Assembly (NCBI RefSeq): GCF_009668025.1
Contig: NZ_WJXZ01000014.1
Span: 1 to 64,000 of the forward strand
Direction of reading: 5' to 3'
DNA: 64,000 nt
Origin: Larkinella terrae
GTDB lineage: Bacteria; Bacteroidota; Bacteroidia; Cytophagales; Spirosomataceae
The notes under the pieces are model-generated. The model saw only the letters and a list, made by a program, of their open reading frames with translations, was not told the DNA's origin and did no database searches. Position numbers and translations under genes: made by a program. Below are positions 25,144 through 34,762 of this stretch, in pieces (the first letter of the stretch is position 1; the number at the start of each line of letters is the position of its first letter).

Positions 25144-28100
25144 ATGAAAAAACACCTTGCCGGACAACTCTGGTTGAAGCTTATGCGGTTTTCATTAACA
25201 CAAAGTTTGGTTATGTTATCGCTGGTGGGCGTGTCGTTTGCCCACCCGAGCAACGCTCAGGAGTACCTGAGCCGACGCCTGACGTTACATGTTGATAATC
25301 AGGATATAAAACGGGTATTGGCGGATATTGAAAAAGCGACCGACGTGCAGTTCGTGTACAGCTCGCAGGTGATCGAGAAGCGGCAGAAGATGAGCATTCA
25401 GGCCACGAATTCGACGCTGGAGGAGGTGCTGGTCAAGTATTTCAAACCGCTACCGGTCAACTATGAGGTGGTCGGCCGGAAGGTGGTTTTGTCGGCCAGT
25501 ACGTCGTCAGCCTACGAAACCGGTTTTGTGGATCTTATTGAAAAGACCGAAACACTGGCGCCCAAACGAATACTGTCGGGCAAGGTGACCGACGAAAAAA
25601 ACATCGGTTTGCCGGGCGTAACCATTCTGATCAAAGGTTCGCAACGCGGGACGACAACCAACGCCAGTGGCGGGTTTCAACTGGATGTTCCGGATGCTGA
25701 TGCCGCTTCAACGGTCCTGGTTTTCAGTTACGTAGGTTACGAAAGCAAGGAACTGGCCGTCGGTAATCAGACTAACCTGCAGGTTTCGCTGACGCCGGAA
25801 AGCAAGGCCCTGAACGAAGTGGTGGTAACCGCACTGGGAATTAAGAAACAGGCCAAAAGTCTCGGTTACGCGACGGCGACGGTCGGTTCGGAAGAAATGA
25901 CGATCAACCGCACGGCCAATTTTATGAACGCCCTGCAGGGAAAAATGGCGGGGGTTAACATCACGCCCCTCGGCTCTGGACCCGCCGGAACCAGCAAAAT
26001 CCGGATTCGCGGGCAGTCGTCGTTTGGTGGCAACAATTCCCCGCTGATCGTAGTCAACGGCGTTCCGATCGACAACACGAATTACGGTGCGCGGGGCGAC
26101 GTGTCGGACCGGGGCAGCAACCGGACATCCGACAGCGGAGACGGTTTGAGCAGCATCAACCCCGACAACATTGAAACGATGACGGTTTTGAAGGGCGCGG
26201 CTGCTTCGGCGCTTTACGGTTCGCGGGCGAAAGACGGTGTCATTATGATCACGACCAAAACCCGCGGAACCGGCAGTGGTATCAACCTGGAATACAACAC
26301 CAATTTTACGTCCGACACGCCACTGGATTACACGGATTATCAGTACGAATATGGTCAGGGAGAAAACGGCGTTCGTCCTACCACGCCGTTCCCGACCTCC
26401 GGCCAGTGGAGTTTCGGTGAGAAATTCCAGCCGGGCATGACGCAGGTGTTGTTTGATAACGTCACGGTTCCGTACGAACCGCAGCGGCATCAGGTTACCG
26501 ATTTTTACCGGACCGGTGGCACCTGGACCAACACGCTGACGCTGTCGTCCGGGGGTGAAAATGGCGGTTTTAGCCTGTCAATCGCCAATCTGGACAACAA
26601 GAACATTTATCCGGGTTCGAGCTACAACCGGAAAAACATCAACCTGGGCTTCACGCAGACGCTGGCGAAAAAACTGACGGTGTCGGGGAATATCAACTAT
26701 TCCAAAGAGTTTCGCAAAAATCCGCCCAACATTGCCGAGCAGGATTTTAGCCCGGTCATCATTTTCAGTATGGCGAACTCGATGCCGCTGGATATTCTGG
26801 AAAAATACGCGACGGATGCCAACGGCAACGAAACCGTCTGGTCGCGGTTTACGAACCGGACCAATCCGTATTTTGCCCTGAAGCGCTTCGAAAACATCAA
26901 CACCGACCGGGTTTTTGGCAACCTGACGGCAAAGTATAATTTCACCAACTGGCTGTTCCTGCAAGCCCGGATCGGTCAGGACTTCTACGCCCGCGAACAG
27001 GAATACAACCTGCCGACCGGCACGCAACGCCAGCCCGCAGCTCCCGCCGGTTTTGTCAACGGGCAGTATGTGCAGGATGTCCGCACGGTTCGGGAACTGA
27101 ACGCCGATTTCCTGCTGAATGCTAACAAAACCTTCGGTGTGTTTGGCGTGAATGTAAATCTCGGTGGCAACCAGATGTACCGGAAAATCAGCCGTCACAA
27201 TGTTCTCGTGCAGGATTTCTACACCCGTGGCCTCTATACGATTGGCAACGGACGGCAGCGTGATGCCATTTATGATCTGTCGGAACGGCAGGTGAATTCG
27301 CTGTATGCGTCGGCGGAAGTTTCGTTCAAAGACTATTTGTTCCTGAACGGAACTGCCCGAAACGACTGGTTTTCAACTTTATCGCCCGCCAACCGGAGCA
27401 TCCTCTATCCGTCCATTACGGCCAGTTTTGTCTTTTCACAAGCCTTTGCCAATTCGCTGCCAACCTGGCTGACGTTCGGAAAAATCCGGGCGGCTTACGC
27501 CGAGGTCGGGAGCGATACGGACGTGTCACCCTACGCCAACAACCTGTTCTACGGCATTAATTCCCAGCAGTTTCCGTCGCCGAGCGGAACCGCCCAGCCG
27601 TTGGCGAGCATCAGCGGAACAACGGTTCCGAACGCCAATCTGCGCCCGATGCGGGTTTCTGAAAAAGAGGTCGGGCTGGAGTTGAAACTGTTCAATAACA
27701 ACCTCGGGCTGGATCTGACGTATTACGACAAGCTGTCGTCCGATCAGATTCTGCGCGCCCAGACGTCCGATGCGGGCGGTTATCAAACGCAATTGATCAA
27801 CGTGGGGAAAAGCAGTAACAAAGGCCTTGAAATGATGGTGACGATTAGCCCGGTGAAACGGACGGATTTTACCTGGAACGCCATTTTCAACGCATCTTAC
27901 AATGTGACCAAAGTCTTGGATCTCGGGTCGAGCGTGAGTGATAACATGATCACCGTCGGAACCGGCGATTTCAGTGGCGAACTCCGTCAGGTGGTGGGTC
28001 TGCCGATGGGCCAGTTATTCGGTTTCGGCTACCTGCGGGATGCGCAGGGCCGGCAGGTGTTCGACGCGGGAAATGGGCGGCCGTTGCGCACGGCAACGCA

Positions 28101-28650
28101 GATCAGCTTCGGCAGCGCCATTCCGAAATGGGTGGGCGGTATTACCAATAGTTTCAATTACAAAGGCATCAATCTGTCGTTCCTGATCGATTTCAAACTG
28201 GGCCACAAGATGATTTCCGGGACCAACCACAACGCCTGGCGGCACGGGTTGAGCAAGGAGACGCTGGTGGGCCGGGAGCAGGGCTACGTCATTGGCGACG
28301 GCGTCAATCCGAACGGCGAAGTCAACAAAACGCAGTCGGGCGTGCAGGCTTTTTACGAAACCGTTCGTTCGCAGAACATTGCGGAACAGTTTGTTTACAA
28401 CGCCGGTTTGTGGCAGCTGCGGCAGATTACGATTGGCTACGACTTCACCAAATTCATCCCGACGGGCGCTAAATTCATCAAGGGATTGCGGGTAAATGCC
28501 GTCGCGAACAACGTGGCCGTGATCAAAAAGTGGGTGCCGAACATTCACCCCGAGCAATTCGGTTTTCCGTCGGACAACCTCGTCGGTCTCGAAGCCACCG
28601 GTCTGCCCATCACGCGGAGCATTGGTTTTAACCTGAATGTCAAGTTTTAG
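25144..28650 (+). CDS. SusC/RagA TonB-dependent receptor with STN domain
   Basis: A 1168-residue outer-membrane transporter. Signal region to about residue 39. STN domain (about 45-115: RLTLHVDNQDIKRVLADIEKATDVQFVYSS). Carboxypeptidase-regulatory-like beta domain (about 142-225: ILSGKVTDEKNIGLPGVTILIKGS). Plug (about 225-345, with IRIRGQSSFGGNNSPLIVVNGVPI and VLKGAAASALYGSRAKDGVIMITTK). A C-terminal beta barrel ends in a terminal Phe (LNVKF). It imports a ligand captured with SusD, powered by TonB. The STN domain adds signalling to FecR. The ligand is not readable, but the enzymes downstream suggest an acidic sugar or uronate oligomer. Confidence 0.93.
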   Translation: MKKHLAGQLWLKLMRFSLTQSLVMLSLVGVSFAHPSNAQEYLSRRLTLHVDNQDIKRVLADIEKATDVQFVYSSQVIEKRQKMSIQATNSTLEEVLVKYFKPLPVNYEVVGRKVVLSASTSSAYETGFVDLIEKTETLAPKRILSGKVTDEKNIGLPGVTILIKGSQRGTTTNASGGFQLDVPDADAASTVLVFSYVGYESKELAVGNQTNLQVSLTPESKALNEVVVTALGIKKQAKSLGYATATVGSEEMTINRTANFMNALQGKMAGVNITPLGSGPAGTSKIRIRGQSSFGGNNSPLIVVNGVPIDNTNYGARGDVSDRGSNRTSDSGDGLSSINPDNIETMTVLKGAAASALYGSRAKDGVIMITTKTRGTGSGINLEYNTNFTSDTPLDYTDYQYEYGQGENGVRPTTPFPTSGQWSFGEKFQPGMTQVLFDNVTVPYEPQRHQVTDFYRTGGTWTNTLTLSSGGENGGFSLSIANLDNKNIYPGSSYNRKNINLGFTQTLAKKLTVSGNINYSKEFRKNPPNIAEQDFSPVIIFSMANSMPLDILEKYATDANGNETVWSRFTNRTNPYFALKRFENINTDRVFGNLTAKYNFTNWLFLQARIGQDFYAREQEYNLPTGTQRQPAAPAGFVNGQYVQDVRTVRELNADFLLNANKTFGVFGVNVNLGGNQMYRKISRHNVLVQDFYTRGLYTIGNGRQRDAIYDLSERQVNSLYASAEVSFKDYLFLNGTARNDWFSTLSPANRSILYPSITASFVFSQAFANSLPTWLTFGKIRAAYAEVGSDTDVSPYANNLFYGINSQQFPSPSGTAQPLASISGTTVPNANLRPMRVSEKEVGLELKLFNNNLGLDLTYYDKLSSDQILRAQTSDAGGYQTQLINVGKSSNKGLEMMVTISPVKRTDFTWNAIFNASYNVTKVLDLGSSVSDNMITVGTGDFSGELRQVVGLPMGQLFGFGYLRDAQGRQVFDAGNGRPLRTATQISFGSAIPKWVGGITNSFNYKGINLSFLIDFKLGHKMISGTNHNAWRHGLSKETLVGREQGYVIGDGVNPNGEVNKTQSGVQAFYETVRSQNIAEQFVYNAGLWQLRQITIGYDFTKFIPTGAKFIKGLRVNAVANNVAVIKKWVPNIHPEQFGFPSDNLVGLEATGLPITRSIGFNLNVKF

Positions 28651-28659
28651 CAAAAGTTA

Positions 28660-28738
28660 TTTCGCAGAGTTACACGGAGTAAATCAGAGTTAAACAGAGA
28701 AAAAATAACTCCGCTTAACTCCGCTCAACTCCGCGAAA
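28660..28738. repeat. Intergenic palindrome, AACTCCGC family copy 1
   Basis: Left: TTTCGCAGAGTTACACGGAG and further. Right: ACTCCGCTTAACTCCGCTCA and further, ending CCGCGAAA. The arms are imperfectly complementary. Shared words with 31085-31152 define a family. Confidence 0.7.
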
Positions 28739-28756
28739 CGAAACACTCTTCTAAAG

Positions 28757-30274
28757 ATGAAAAAGATACACATTGCCCTATTCCTAACCCTTTTCTTCAC
28801 GTCCTGCGACAAGGGATTTGATGAAATGAACATCAACCCGATTGCCCTGACGGCGGTCGATCCGGCTTTTCAGCTCAATACCGCCATCGTCGCCAGTGCG
28901 CCCGGCTACGGAAACCTGAGCTACGAAACCACCATCGTCAAGCAGATGATTACGCCCTTCAGCGGGCAGGGCTCGGCGGCTAATTTCAACCAGGATAACC
29001 GCACGGTTTCGAATGGCAACTGGACCACCTATTACGGCAACATCATTCGGGAATTGACCGATGTCATTGCCCAGACGAAAGACAATGCGGCCCGCTCCAA
29101 CCTCTACAACATGGCGCGCATCTGGCGGGCGTATTCGTTCATGGTCGTTTCGGATTCCTACGGCGACGTGCCGTATACGCAGGCCGGAAAAAGCTACCTG
29201 GAAGGGATCGTCAAACCGGTGTATGACACGCAGGAGTCGATTTATACCGATATTCTGAACGAACTGGACGCGGCATCGGCGGGGCTGGATGCGGCCAAAG
29301 CCAAGGTCGCCAGCGATGTGATGTACGACGGTGACGTGGTGAAATGGAAACGGCTGGGCTATTCGATTCTGCTGCGGGCGGCCATGCGGCTTTCCAAAGT
29401 GAACCCGACCAAAGCCGCTGAATACGTGGCCAAAGCCGTTGCCGGGGGCGTGATGCAGTCCAATGCCGACAATGCGATTATCCGCCATACGGCCAGTTTT
29501 ACGAACCCGGTGGGCAGCCAGCTGAACGGCGGGCAGTCGGCATTTTTTTACCTCGACGAAGAGTTTGTCAGCTTCCTGCAAAAGAACAACGACCCGCGCC
29601 TGGCATCGATTGCCGTTCGGTACGTGGGTGCAACCAGCGGAGCACAACAGGTGGAATCGCGCGCCAACCGCACCCCGGCGGTTCAGATCGGCGCTCCGCA
29701 GGGATACGACAATACGACCATCAGCGCGGCCGTAACCGCCAGTAAGTTAGCCAGTTTGTGGGATTACAGCCAGCTCGACAAAACCCGCATGGCCGCTCTG
29801 ACGGCACCGAGCTTCCTGGTCACCTACGCCCAAACCCAGTTGCTGCTGGCCGAAGCGGTTTTCCGGAAATGGACCACGGGCAATGCCGCCACGCTGTATG
29901 CCAACGGCATCCGGGCGCACATGCAGCAACTGGCCAGCTACGGCACCAGCACCGCTATTGCTGAAAGCGCGATTACGGCGTATGTGGACGCCAATCCGCT
30001 GGCCGCTGGCAAGGAACTGGAGCAGATCAACACGCAGTATTGGGTGGCCTCGTTTCTGGTCGGGCCCGAAGCCTGGGCCAATTTCCGGCGGAGCGGTTTT
30101 CCGGTTTTGAAACCCAATCCGTATCCCGGCAAAGACCTGAAAACCGAAGATTTCATTCGTCGGCTGACTTACACGGATGCCGAACTGAACGTCAATAAAG
30201 TGAATGTGCAACAGGCGATTAGCCGTCAGGGAGCGAATTTGCTGGACACCCGGATTTGGTGGGATAAGAAGTAG
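28757..30274 (+). CDS. SusD-like outer-membrane lipoprotein
   Basis: A 505-residue lipoprotein of the SusD-like_2 type. The signal ends in a lipobox (LFFTSC-DKG), so Cys17 is lipidated. The family pattern is seen in FDEMNINPIALTAVDPAFQLNTA, YGNIIRELTDVI, NMARIWRAYSFMVVSDSYGDVPYTQA, LRAAMRLSKVNP and WVASFLVGPEAWANFRRSGFPVL. SusD proteins lie over the SusC barrel and bind the glycan. The gene follows susC by 106 bp, which holds a palindrome, and the pair is the uptake unit of this locus. Confidence 0.9.
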   Translation: MKKIHIALFLTLFFTSCDKGFDEMNINPIALTAVDPAFQLNTAIVASAPGYGNLSYETTIVKQMITPFSGQGSAANFNQDNRTVSNGNWTTYYGNIIRELTDVIAQTKDNAARSNLYNMARIWRAYSFMVVSDSYGDVPYTQAGKSYLEGIVKPVYDTQESIYTDILNELDAASAGLDAAKAKVASDVMYDGDVVKWKRLGYSILLRAAMRLSKVNPTKAAEYVAKAVAGGVMQSNADNAIIRHTASFTNPVGSQLNGGQSAFFYLDEEFVSFLQKNNDPRLASIAVRYVGATSGAQQVESRANRTPAVQIGAPQGYDNTTISAAVTASKLASLWDYSQLDKTRMAALTAPSFLVTYAQTQLLLAEAVFRKWTTGNAATLYANGIRAHMQQLASYGTSTAIAESAITAYVDANPLAAGKELEQINTQYWVASFLVGPEAWANFRRSGFPVLKPNPYPGKDLKTEDFIRRLTYTDAELNVNKVNVQQAISRQGANLLDTRIWWDKK

Positions 30275-30302
30275 AGCCTCCTGCTTGTTGACTTTACTGG
30301 AC

Positions 30303-31067
30303 ATGAAAAATTTAAAGCAAAGGCTGAAACAAGGCGAAACCCTTAACGGGTGTTGGTTAAATCTGGGTAGTTCGTTGACTGCCGAAATTGTGGGCCATTC
30401 CGGTTTCGACTGGGTATTGATCGATCTCGAACACGGAGCCGGTTCGGAAAAAGACGTCCTGTATCAACTCCAGGCGCTGGAAAACACGGCTGCGGGCGTG
30501 ATTGTCCGGGTCGAAAGTTCGGAAAGCCAGCGGATTCACCGGGTGCTCGACATGGGCGCAGAAGGCATCATGTGTCCGAAAGTTCACAATCCCGAAGAGG
30601 CCCAAAAAGTTGTGCACGGGTTGCATTATCCGCCCCACGGCGGTCGGGGAGTGGCCAAGATGGTGCGGGCGACCGGTTTTGCGCAGAACTTCAATCAGTA
30701 TTACGCCGAAGCGCGGGATACGATTCTGGGTGTGGTGCAGATCGAAACCGTCGAAGTGCTGAATCACCTGGACGAAGTCGCGGCTCTGGATGGCGTCGAT
30801 GTGTTGTTCATCGGACCCGCCGACCTGTCGATGGAACTCGGTATTTTCGGGCAGTTCGACCACCCCCGATTCAAGGAAGCGTTGCAGGAAACCGTCAACG
30901 CGGCTCAGAAAGCCGGAAAATCCACCGGAATTCTCTTTTTCAATCCCGACGATTACAAACGCTACCACGACCTCGGCATCCGGCTCATTGCCTGCGGAGC
31001 CGACGCCACCTTCGTCGCCGACGGTGCCCGCGCGCTGGCTAGTAAATTAGATGCCTTTCGAAAATGA
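30303..31067 (+). CDS. HpaI/GarL-type class II aldolase
   Basis: A 254-residue cytoplasmic TIM-barrel aldolase of the HpcH/HpaI family, which cleaves 2-keto-3-deoxy sugar acids to pyruvate and an aldehyde. The ATG at 30303 fits the family; a longer frame overlaps the SusD end. Key residues are visible: His44 in LIDLEHG, Arg69 in VIVRVES, and metal ligands Glu148 (QIETVEV) and Asp174 (FIGPADLS). Family members split 5-keto-4-deoxy-glucarate (GarL), 2-keto-3-deoxy-rhamnonate (RhmA) or homocatechuate intermediates (HpaI). Next to GudD and GarR homologues the GarL role, giving pyruvate and tartronate semialdehyde, is the best guess. Confidence 0.85.
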   Translation: MKNLKQRLKQGETLNGCWLNLGSSLTAEIVGHSGFDWVLIDLEHGAGSEKDVLYQLQALENTAAGVIVRVESSESQRIHRVLDMGAEGIMCPKVHNPEEAQKVVHGLHYPPHGGRGVAKMVRATGFAQNFNQYYAEARDTILGVVQIETVEVLNHLDEVAALDGVDVLFIGPADLSMELGIFGQFDHPRFKEALQETVNAAQKAGKSTGILFFNPDDYKRYHDLGIRLIACGADATFVADGARALASKLDAFRK

Positions 31068-31084
31068 ATTATTGAATTATTACA

Positions 31085-31152
31085 CAGAGTTAAGCGGAGT
31101 AAAAAATAAAACTCCGCTTAACTCTGCGAAACTCCGCTCAACTCCGCGAAAC
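31085..31152. repeat. Intergenic palindrome, AACTCCGC family copy 2
   Basis: CAGAGTTAAGCGGAGT (31085-31100) and ACTCCGCTTAACTCTG (31111-31126) are perfect 16-bp arms with an A-rich 10-base loop. A further ACTCCGCTCAACTCCGCGAA repeat follows at 31131-31150. It lies between the aldolase and permease genes. Confidence 0.85.
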
Positions 31153-31184
31153 AACCTCCTTAAATCCTAAACCGAAAACTCTTA

Positions 31185-32618
31185 ATGTCTGATCCGCTTC
31201 TTATTCTAGCCGTTGGTGTATGTATCGTTGTCGGTGGCATCATCGGATTAAAGTTACACCCGTTTCTGGCGTTGCTGCTCGGCGCGTTTATTGTCGCCCT
31301 TTTGACGCCCGCGTCGGCCATTGAACAATTTGCCCACGCGAAAGGAACCGCTCCGGCGGCTGCGCAGGCCCTGGCCAAGAAGGGCATCGGCGAACGCATC
31401 GCCACCGAGTTTGGCAACACCTGCAGCAAAATCGGAATTCTGATTGCGATGGCCGCCATCATCGGCAAGTGTATGCTGGAAAGCGGGGCCGCCGAACGAA
31501 TCATCCGGTCGATGCTGCGACTAACGGGGATTGGCAAAGCGCCTATTGCCTTTCTGGTCAGCAGTTTTTTCATCGGGATACCGGTTTTTTTTGATACGGT
31601 TTTGTTCCTGATGATGCCGCTCGCCAAAGCCATGACCCTGCGGATCGGCAAAAATTACCTGCTGCTGGTGTTATGTATCATGGCCGGGGCCGCGATGGCC
31701 AACTCGCTGGTTCCGCCCGCGCCGGGGCCGCTGTTCCTGATCGGCGAAATGCACATTCCGATTGGGCTGATGATGATCGCGGGCACCATCGTGGGGCTCT
31801 TTACGATCACGGCGGGGTATTTCTTCGCGCTTTGGGCAAATAAAAAATGGCCGATTCCGCTGCGGGATTCGCTGGATGCCAAGCTGGAAGATATCAAACT
31901 GATTGCAGCTAAAGAAGACGTTCACCTGCCCGGTTTGGGCGTGTCGTTGCTGCCGGTGTTGATTCCACTGGTATTCATTTGCGCCGATACGATTCTGAAC
32001 ACGATGGCCACGCCCGGCGACCCACTGGCACAATCGGCGGTTTTGAAGGTGGTGAAATTCTTTGGTGACAAAAACATCGCCGTCGTCACCGGCGGCATTG
32101 CGGCTTTGCTCATTCTGGCCAGCCACAAGAAAAGCGGCAAAGAGGGCTTGACGCCTTTCGTGCAGGCGGCTCTGATGAGCGGGGGCGGCATTATCCTGAT
32201 TACGGCCGCGGGGGGCGCTTTTGGTGGCATGCTGCAGCAAACCGGTATCAGCACGCGGATTGCCGACATGACCAGGGAATACCAGATGGCGCTGATTCCG
32301 CTCGCGTTTCTGATTGCCGCCGTGGTGCGAACCGCGCAGGGCTCGGCCACGGTGGCGCTGATCACAGCGTCGGGGATTTTGTCCGGGATGGCGAGCAATG
32401 CGAACCTCGGATTTCACCCGGTTTATCTCGGACTGGCCATCGGTTGCGGTTCCAAGCTGGTGCCGTGGATGAACGACGCCGGTTTCTGGATCATCTGTAA
32501 ACTCAGCAATTTAACCGAGCAGGAAGCGCTCAAAACCATTTCACCCCTGCTCGTCGTCATGGGTCTGGCCGGTCTGGTCGTCATCATGATCGGTGCGCAG
32601 TTGTTTCCGTTAATTTAA
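31185..32618 (+). CDS. GntP-family sugar-acid permease
   Basis: A 477-residue inner-membrane transporter with 12 or more hydrophobic segments. The family stretch is visible: LHPFLALLLGAFIVALLTP near the start, FVQAALMSGGGIILITAAGGAFGG and AAVVRTAQGSATVALITASG in the middle, and GLAIGCGSKLVPWMNDAGFWIICK near the end. GntP proteins carry gluconate, related sugar acids, or glycerate/D-serine with protons. Inside an aldarate operon it probably brings glucarate, galactarate or gluconate-like acids into the cytoplasm. It is followed 24 bp later by the reductase gene. Confidence 0.9.
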   Translation: MSDPLLILAVGVCIVVGGIIGLKLHPFLALLLGAFIVALLTPASAIEQFAHAKGTAPAAAQALAKKGIGERIATEFGNTCSKIGILIAMAAIIGKCMLESGAAERIIRSMLRLTGIGKAPIAFLVSSFFIGIPVFFDTVLFLMMPLAKAMTLRIGKNYLLLVLCIMAGAAMANSLVPPAPGPLFLIGEMHIPIGLMMIAGTIVGLFTITAGYFFALWANKKWPIPLRDSLDAKLEDIKLIAAKEDVHLPGLGVSLLPVLIPLVFICADTILNTMATPGDPLAQSAVLKVVKFFGDKNIAVVTGGIAALLILASHKKSGKEGLTPFVQAALMSGGGIILITAAGGAFGGMLQQTGISTRIADMTREYQMALIPLAFLIAAVVRTAQGSATVALITASGILSGMASNANLGFHPVYLGLAIGCGSKLVPWMNDAGFWIICKLSNLTEQEALKTISPLLVVMGLAGLVVIMIGAQLFPLI

Positions 32619-32642
32619 CGGTTTACCGAAAATCGTAAACTT

Positions 32643-33500
32643 ATGCAAAAAATAGGATTCATTGGATTAGGGATCATGGGGAAACCCATGGCGTTGAATT
32701 TGATCAAGGCCGGTTATTCCGTGTCTATTCTGGGAAAAAGTGGCGCGGCTGATGAACTGGAGGATGCGGGTGCGAACACATTTCCGACGAGCAAAGCCCT
32801 GGCGCAACACACTGACATCGTGATCACGATGCTGCCGGATTCGCCGGATGTGGAACAGGTTGTTTCCGGTCCGGATGGCGTGTTGGAAGGCATTCAATCG
32901 GGGGCGTTGTTCATCGATATGTCGACGATTTCGCCTTCGACGGCCCGGACTATTTACCAGTCGATGCAGGAAAAGGGCGTGGAAGCGCTGGATGCGCCGG
33001 TTTCGGGCGGACAGGTGGGAGCGGTTTCGGCCTCGCTGTCGATCATGGTCGGTGGGAGCGAAGCGGCTTTTAATCGGGCGCTACCGGTTTTTCAGGCGAT
33101 GGGCAAAAACATCGTGTGGATCGGCGAACCGGGTGCGGGACAGACTACGAAAGCCTGCAACCAGATGATTGTCGGCATTACGATTCAGGCCGTGGCCGAA
33201 GCCTTTACGCTGGCGAAAAACGCGGGCGTCGATCTGGAGAAAATGCGGGAGGTTTTGCTGGGCGGTTTTGCCCAAAGCCGCATTCTCGATTTACACGGCA
33301 AACGGATGATTGAGCGAAATTTTGCGCCCGGTTTCAAGATCAGGCTGCACAAGAAAGACCTGGGTATTGCCCTGCAATCCGGCGACGAATTTTCAGTTCC
33401 GTTGAAAGCCACGGCGCTCGTTGCCGAACAAATGAAAGCCGCCGTCGCGGCCGGAAACGGCGAACTGGACCACAGCGCGATTATTCAGGAATTGGAATAA
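32643..33500 (+). CDS. garR: 2-hydroxy-3-oxopropionate (tartronate semialdehyde) reductase
   Basis: A 285-residue NAD(P)-dependent beta-hydroxyacid dehydrogenase. The Rossmann motif GFIGLGIMGKPMA opens the protein, substrate-binding DAPVSGGQVGA follows near 120, and the catalytic Lys lies in TTKACNQMIVG (about 175). The C-terminal helical domain ends at about 285. GarR/GlxR reduces tartronate semialdehyde to glycerate, the step after the aldolase in glucarate breakdown. Its place between the permease and the dehydratases supports this over the related 3-hydroxyisobutyrate or 6-phosphogluconate-like activities, though sequence alone cannot separate them. Confidence 0.85.
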   Translation: MQKIGFIGLGIMGKPMALNLIKAGYSVSILGKSGAADELEDAGANTFPTSKALAQHTDIVITMLPDSPDVEQVVSGPDGVLEGIQSGALFIDMSTISPSTARTIYQSMQEKGVEALDAPVSGGQVGAVSASLSIMVGGSEAAFNRALPVFQAMGKNIVWIGEPGAGQTTKACNQMIVGITIQAVAEAFTLAKNAGVDLEKMREVLLGGFAQSRILDLHGKRMIERNFAPGFKIRLHKKDLGIALQSGDEFSVPLKATALVAEQMKAAVAAGNGELDHSAIIQELE

Positions 33501-33507
33501 TGAAATG

Positions 33508-33585
33508 TTACCCCTAAATCCCCTAAAGGGGACTTGGACTCGAATTGTCCGGATTAAAAGTCCCCTTTAGGGGATTTAGGGGTAA
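33508..33585. repeat. 78-bp intergenic palindrome, CCCCTAAA family copy 1
   Basis: The 28-bp arms at 33508-33535 and 33558-33585 are perfectly complementary. They contain CCCCTAAATCCCCTAAAGGG and its complement, with a 22-base loop. A copy with the same 25-bp core lies at 61368-61441. Confidence 0.92.
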
Positions 33586-33623
33586 ATACGAAGAAATATT
33601 CATCCTAAACTCCTTATACCAAT

Positions 33624-34742
33624 ATGAAACGGAAAAGTTTTATCAAAGCCATCGCGACGGGCTCCGTTGGCGCGGCTGCGTTGGGTTCCGAACATGCGCG
33701 GGCGGAAATTAAAGCCGTTCCCAAAAAAGTGCTGATGAAAGTGGGCTGCCAGTCGGGCGGGACAAGCGTTGAGAATCTGGAGTTTAAAGCCCGTCACGGG
33801 GTGTATAATCTCGACGGCGGAGCCCCAAAAACCATTCCGGGAAAAGGCTGGGACCTGGAGGATTCGATGAAAAAGCGCGAAGCCTGCGAGAAATATGGCA
33901 TCAGCCTCGACGCCTACCACTTTCCACTGACCTCGGCCGGAATCGATAAGGTGGAGTATCCGAACATCATGCTCGGAAAAAGCCCGGAGCGGGACCGCGA
34001 AATTGAAATTCTTCAGCAAATGATTCAGGTAGCCGGAAAAACCGGTATTAAAGTCCTGAATTACAACACAACGATTCTGCCGGTTTTGCGCACCGGGCGG
34101 ACCACGGACCCCAAGCGCGGCAATGCCGACTACAGCACCTGGAATTACGAAGAGGCCCTGAAACAGAACCATCCCAAGACCATCGCGGGCGACGTAACCA
34201 TCGAGCAGATGTTTGAGCGGATTACGTACCTGCTGGACCGGATTCTGCCGGTGGCGAAGGAATACAAAGTCAAGATGGCCAACCACATTGCCGATCCGCC
34301 GACGCCGGTGGGCTACCGGGGCATTACGCGCTGGAACAGCCCGGATGTGTTCAAAGGCATTCAGCGGTTTGCAAAACTGTACGATTCTGAATACCACGGT
34401 TTTAACTTCTGTATCGGTTCCATTGCGGAAGGTTTGAAAGACCCGAAAACCGAAATTATGCCGATTATTAAGTGGGTGGGCGAGCGAAATCAGATTTTTA
34501 ACGTTCATTTGCGGAACATAAAGGGCGGCTGGAACAACTTTCAGGAAGTCTATCCCGACAACGGCGACATGAATTTCCTGCAGGTGGTTCGCGCCCTGCG
34601 TGACGTCGGTTTTTCCGGGATGGTCATGCCCGATCATGTGCCGCACCACCACGATCCGGCCAGTATGCCCCAGGCGTTTTCGTTTGCCTATGGCTACATC
34701 AAAGGGCTGTTGCAGGCGGTTTCCGACGAAGTGAAGAGTTAA
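33624..34742 (+). CDS. uxuA: Mannonate dehydratase-like protein with export signal
   Basis: A 372-residue TIM-barrel protein of the UxuA (mannonate dehydratase) family, which converts D-mannonate to 2-keto-3-deoxygluconate with a metal. Family residues appear in MANHIADPP, NFCIGSIAEG, VHLRNIKGG and MPDHVPHHHDP. The surprise is the N-terminus, MKRKSFIKAIATGSVGAAAL followed by GSEHARA, which looks like a Tat-type signal (KRKSFIK, one Arg short of the twin). UxuA is normally cytoplasmic, so this copy may act in the periplasm, or may act on a related acid. It follows the reductase by 123 bp, which hold a palindrome, and precedes GudD by 20 bp. Confidence 0.8.
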   Translation: MKRKSFIKAIATGSVGAAALGSEHARAEIKAVPKKVLMKVGCQSGGTSVENLEFKARHGVYNLDGGAPKTIPGKGWDLEDSMKKREACEKYGISLDAYHFPLTSAGIDKVEYPNIMLGKSPERDREIEILQQMIQVAGKTGIKVLNYNTTILPVLRTGRTTDPKRGNADYSTWNYEEALKQNHPKTIAGDVTIEQMFERITYLLDRILPVAKEYKVKMANHIADPPTPVGYRGITRWNSPDVFKGIQRFAKLYDSEYHGFNFCIGSIAEGLKDPKTEIMPIIKWVGERNQIFNVHLRNIKGGWNNFQEVYPDNGDMNFLQVVRALRDVGFSGMVMPDHVPHHHDPASMPQAFSFAYGYIKGLLQAVSDEVKS

Positions 34743-34762
34743 ACAGAACCCTGGCAGTTACC

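Noticed and set aside
25708-26490. Long minus-strand frames opposite susC, susD, gudD and nhaA
   Set aside because: They are mirror frames of well-supported genes, rich in Arg/His/Pro as expected for antisense reading.
28660-31152. Palindromes considered as a CRISPR array
   Set aside because: They are isolated inverted repeats without regular spacers, and no cas gene is nearby.
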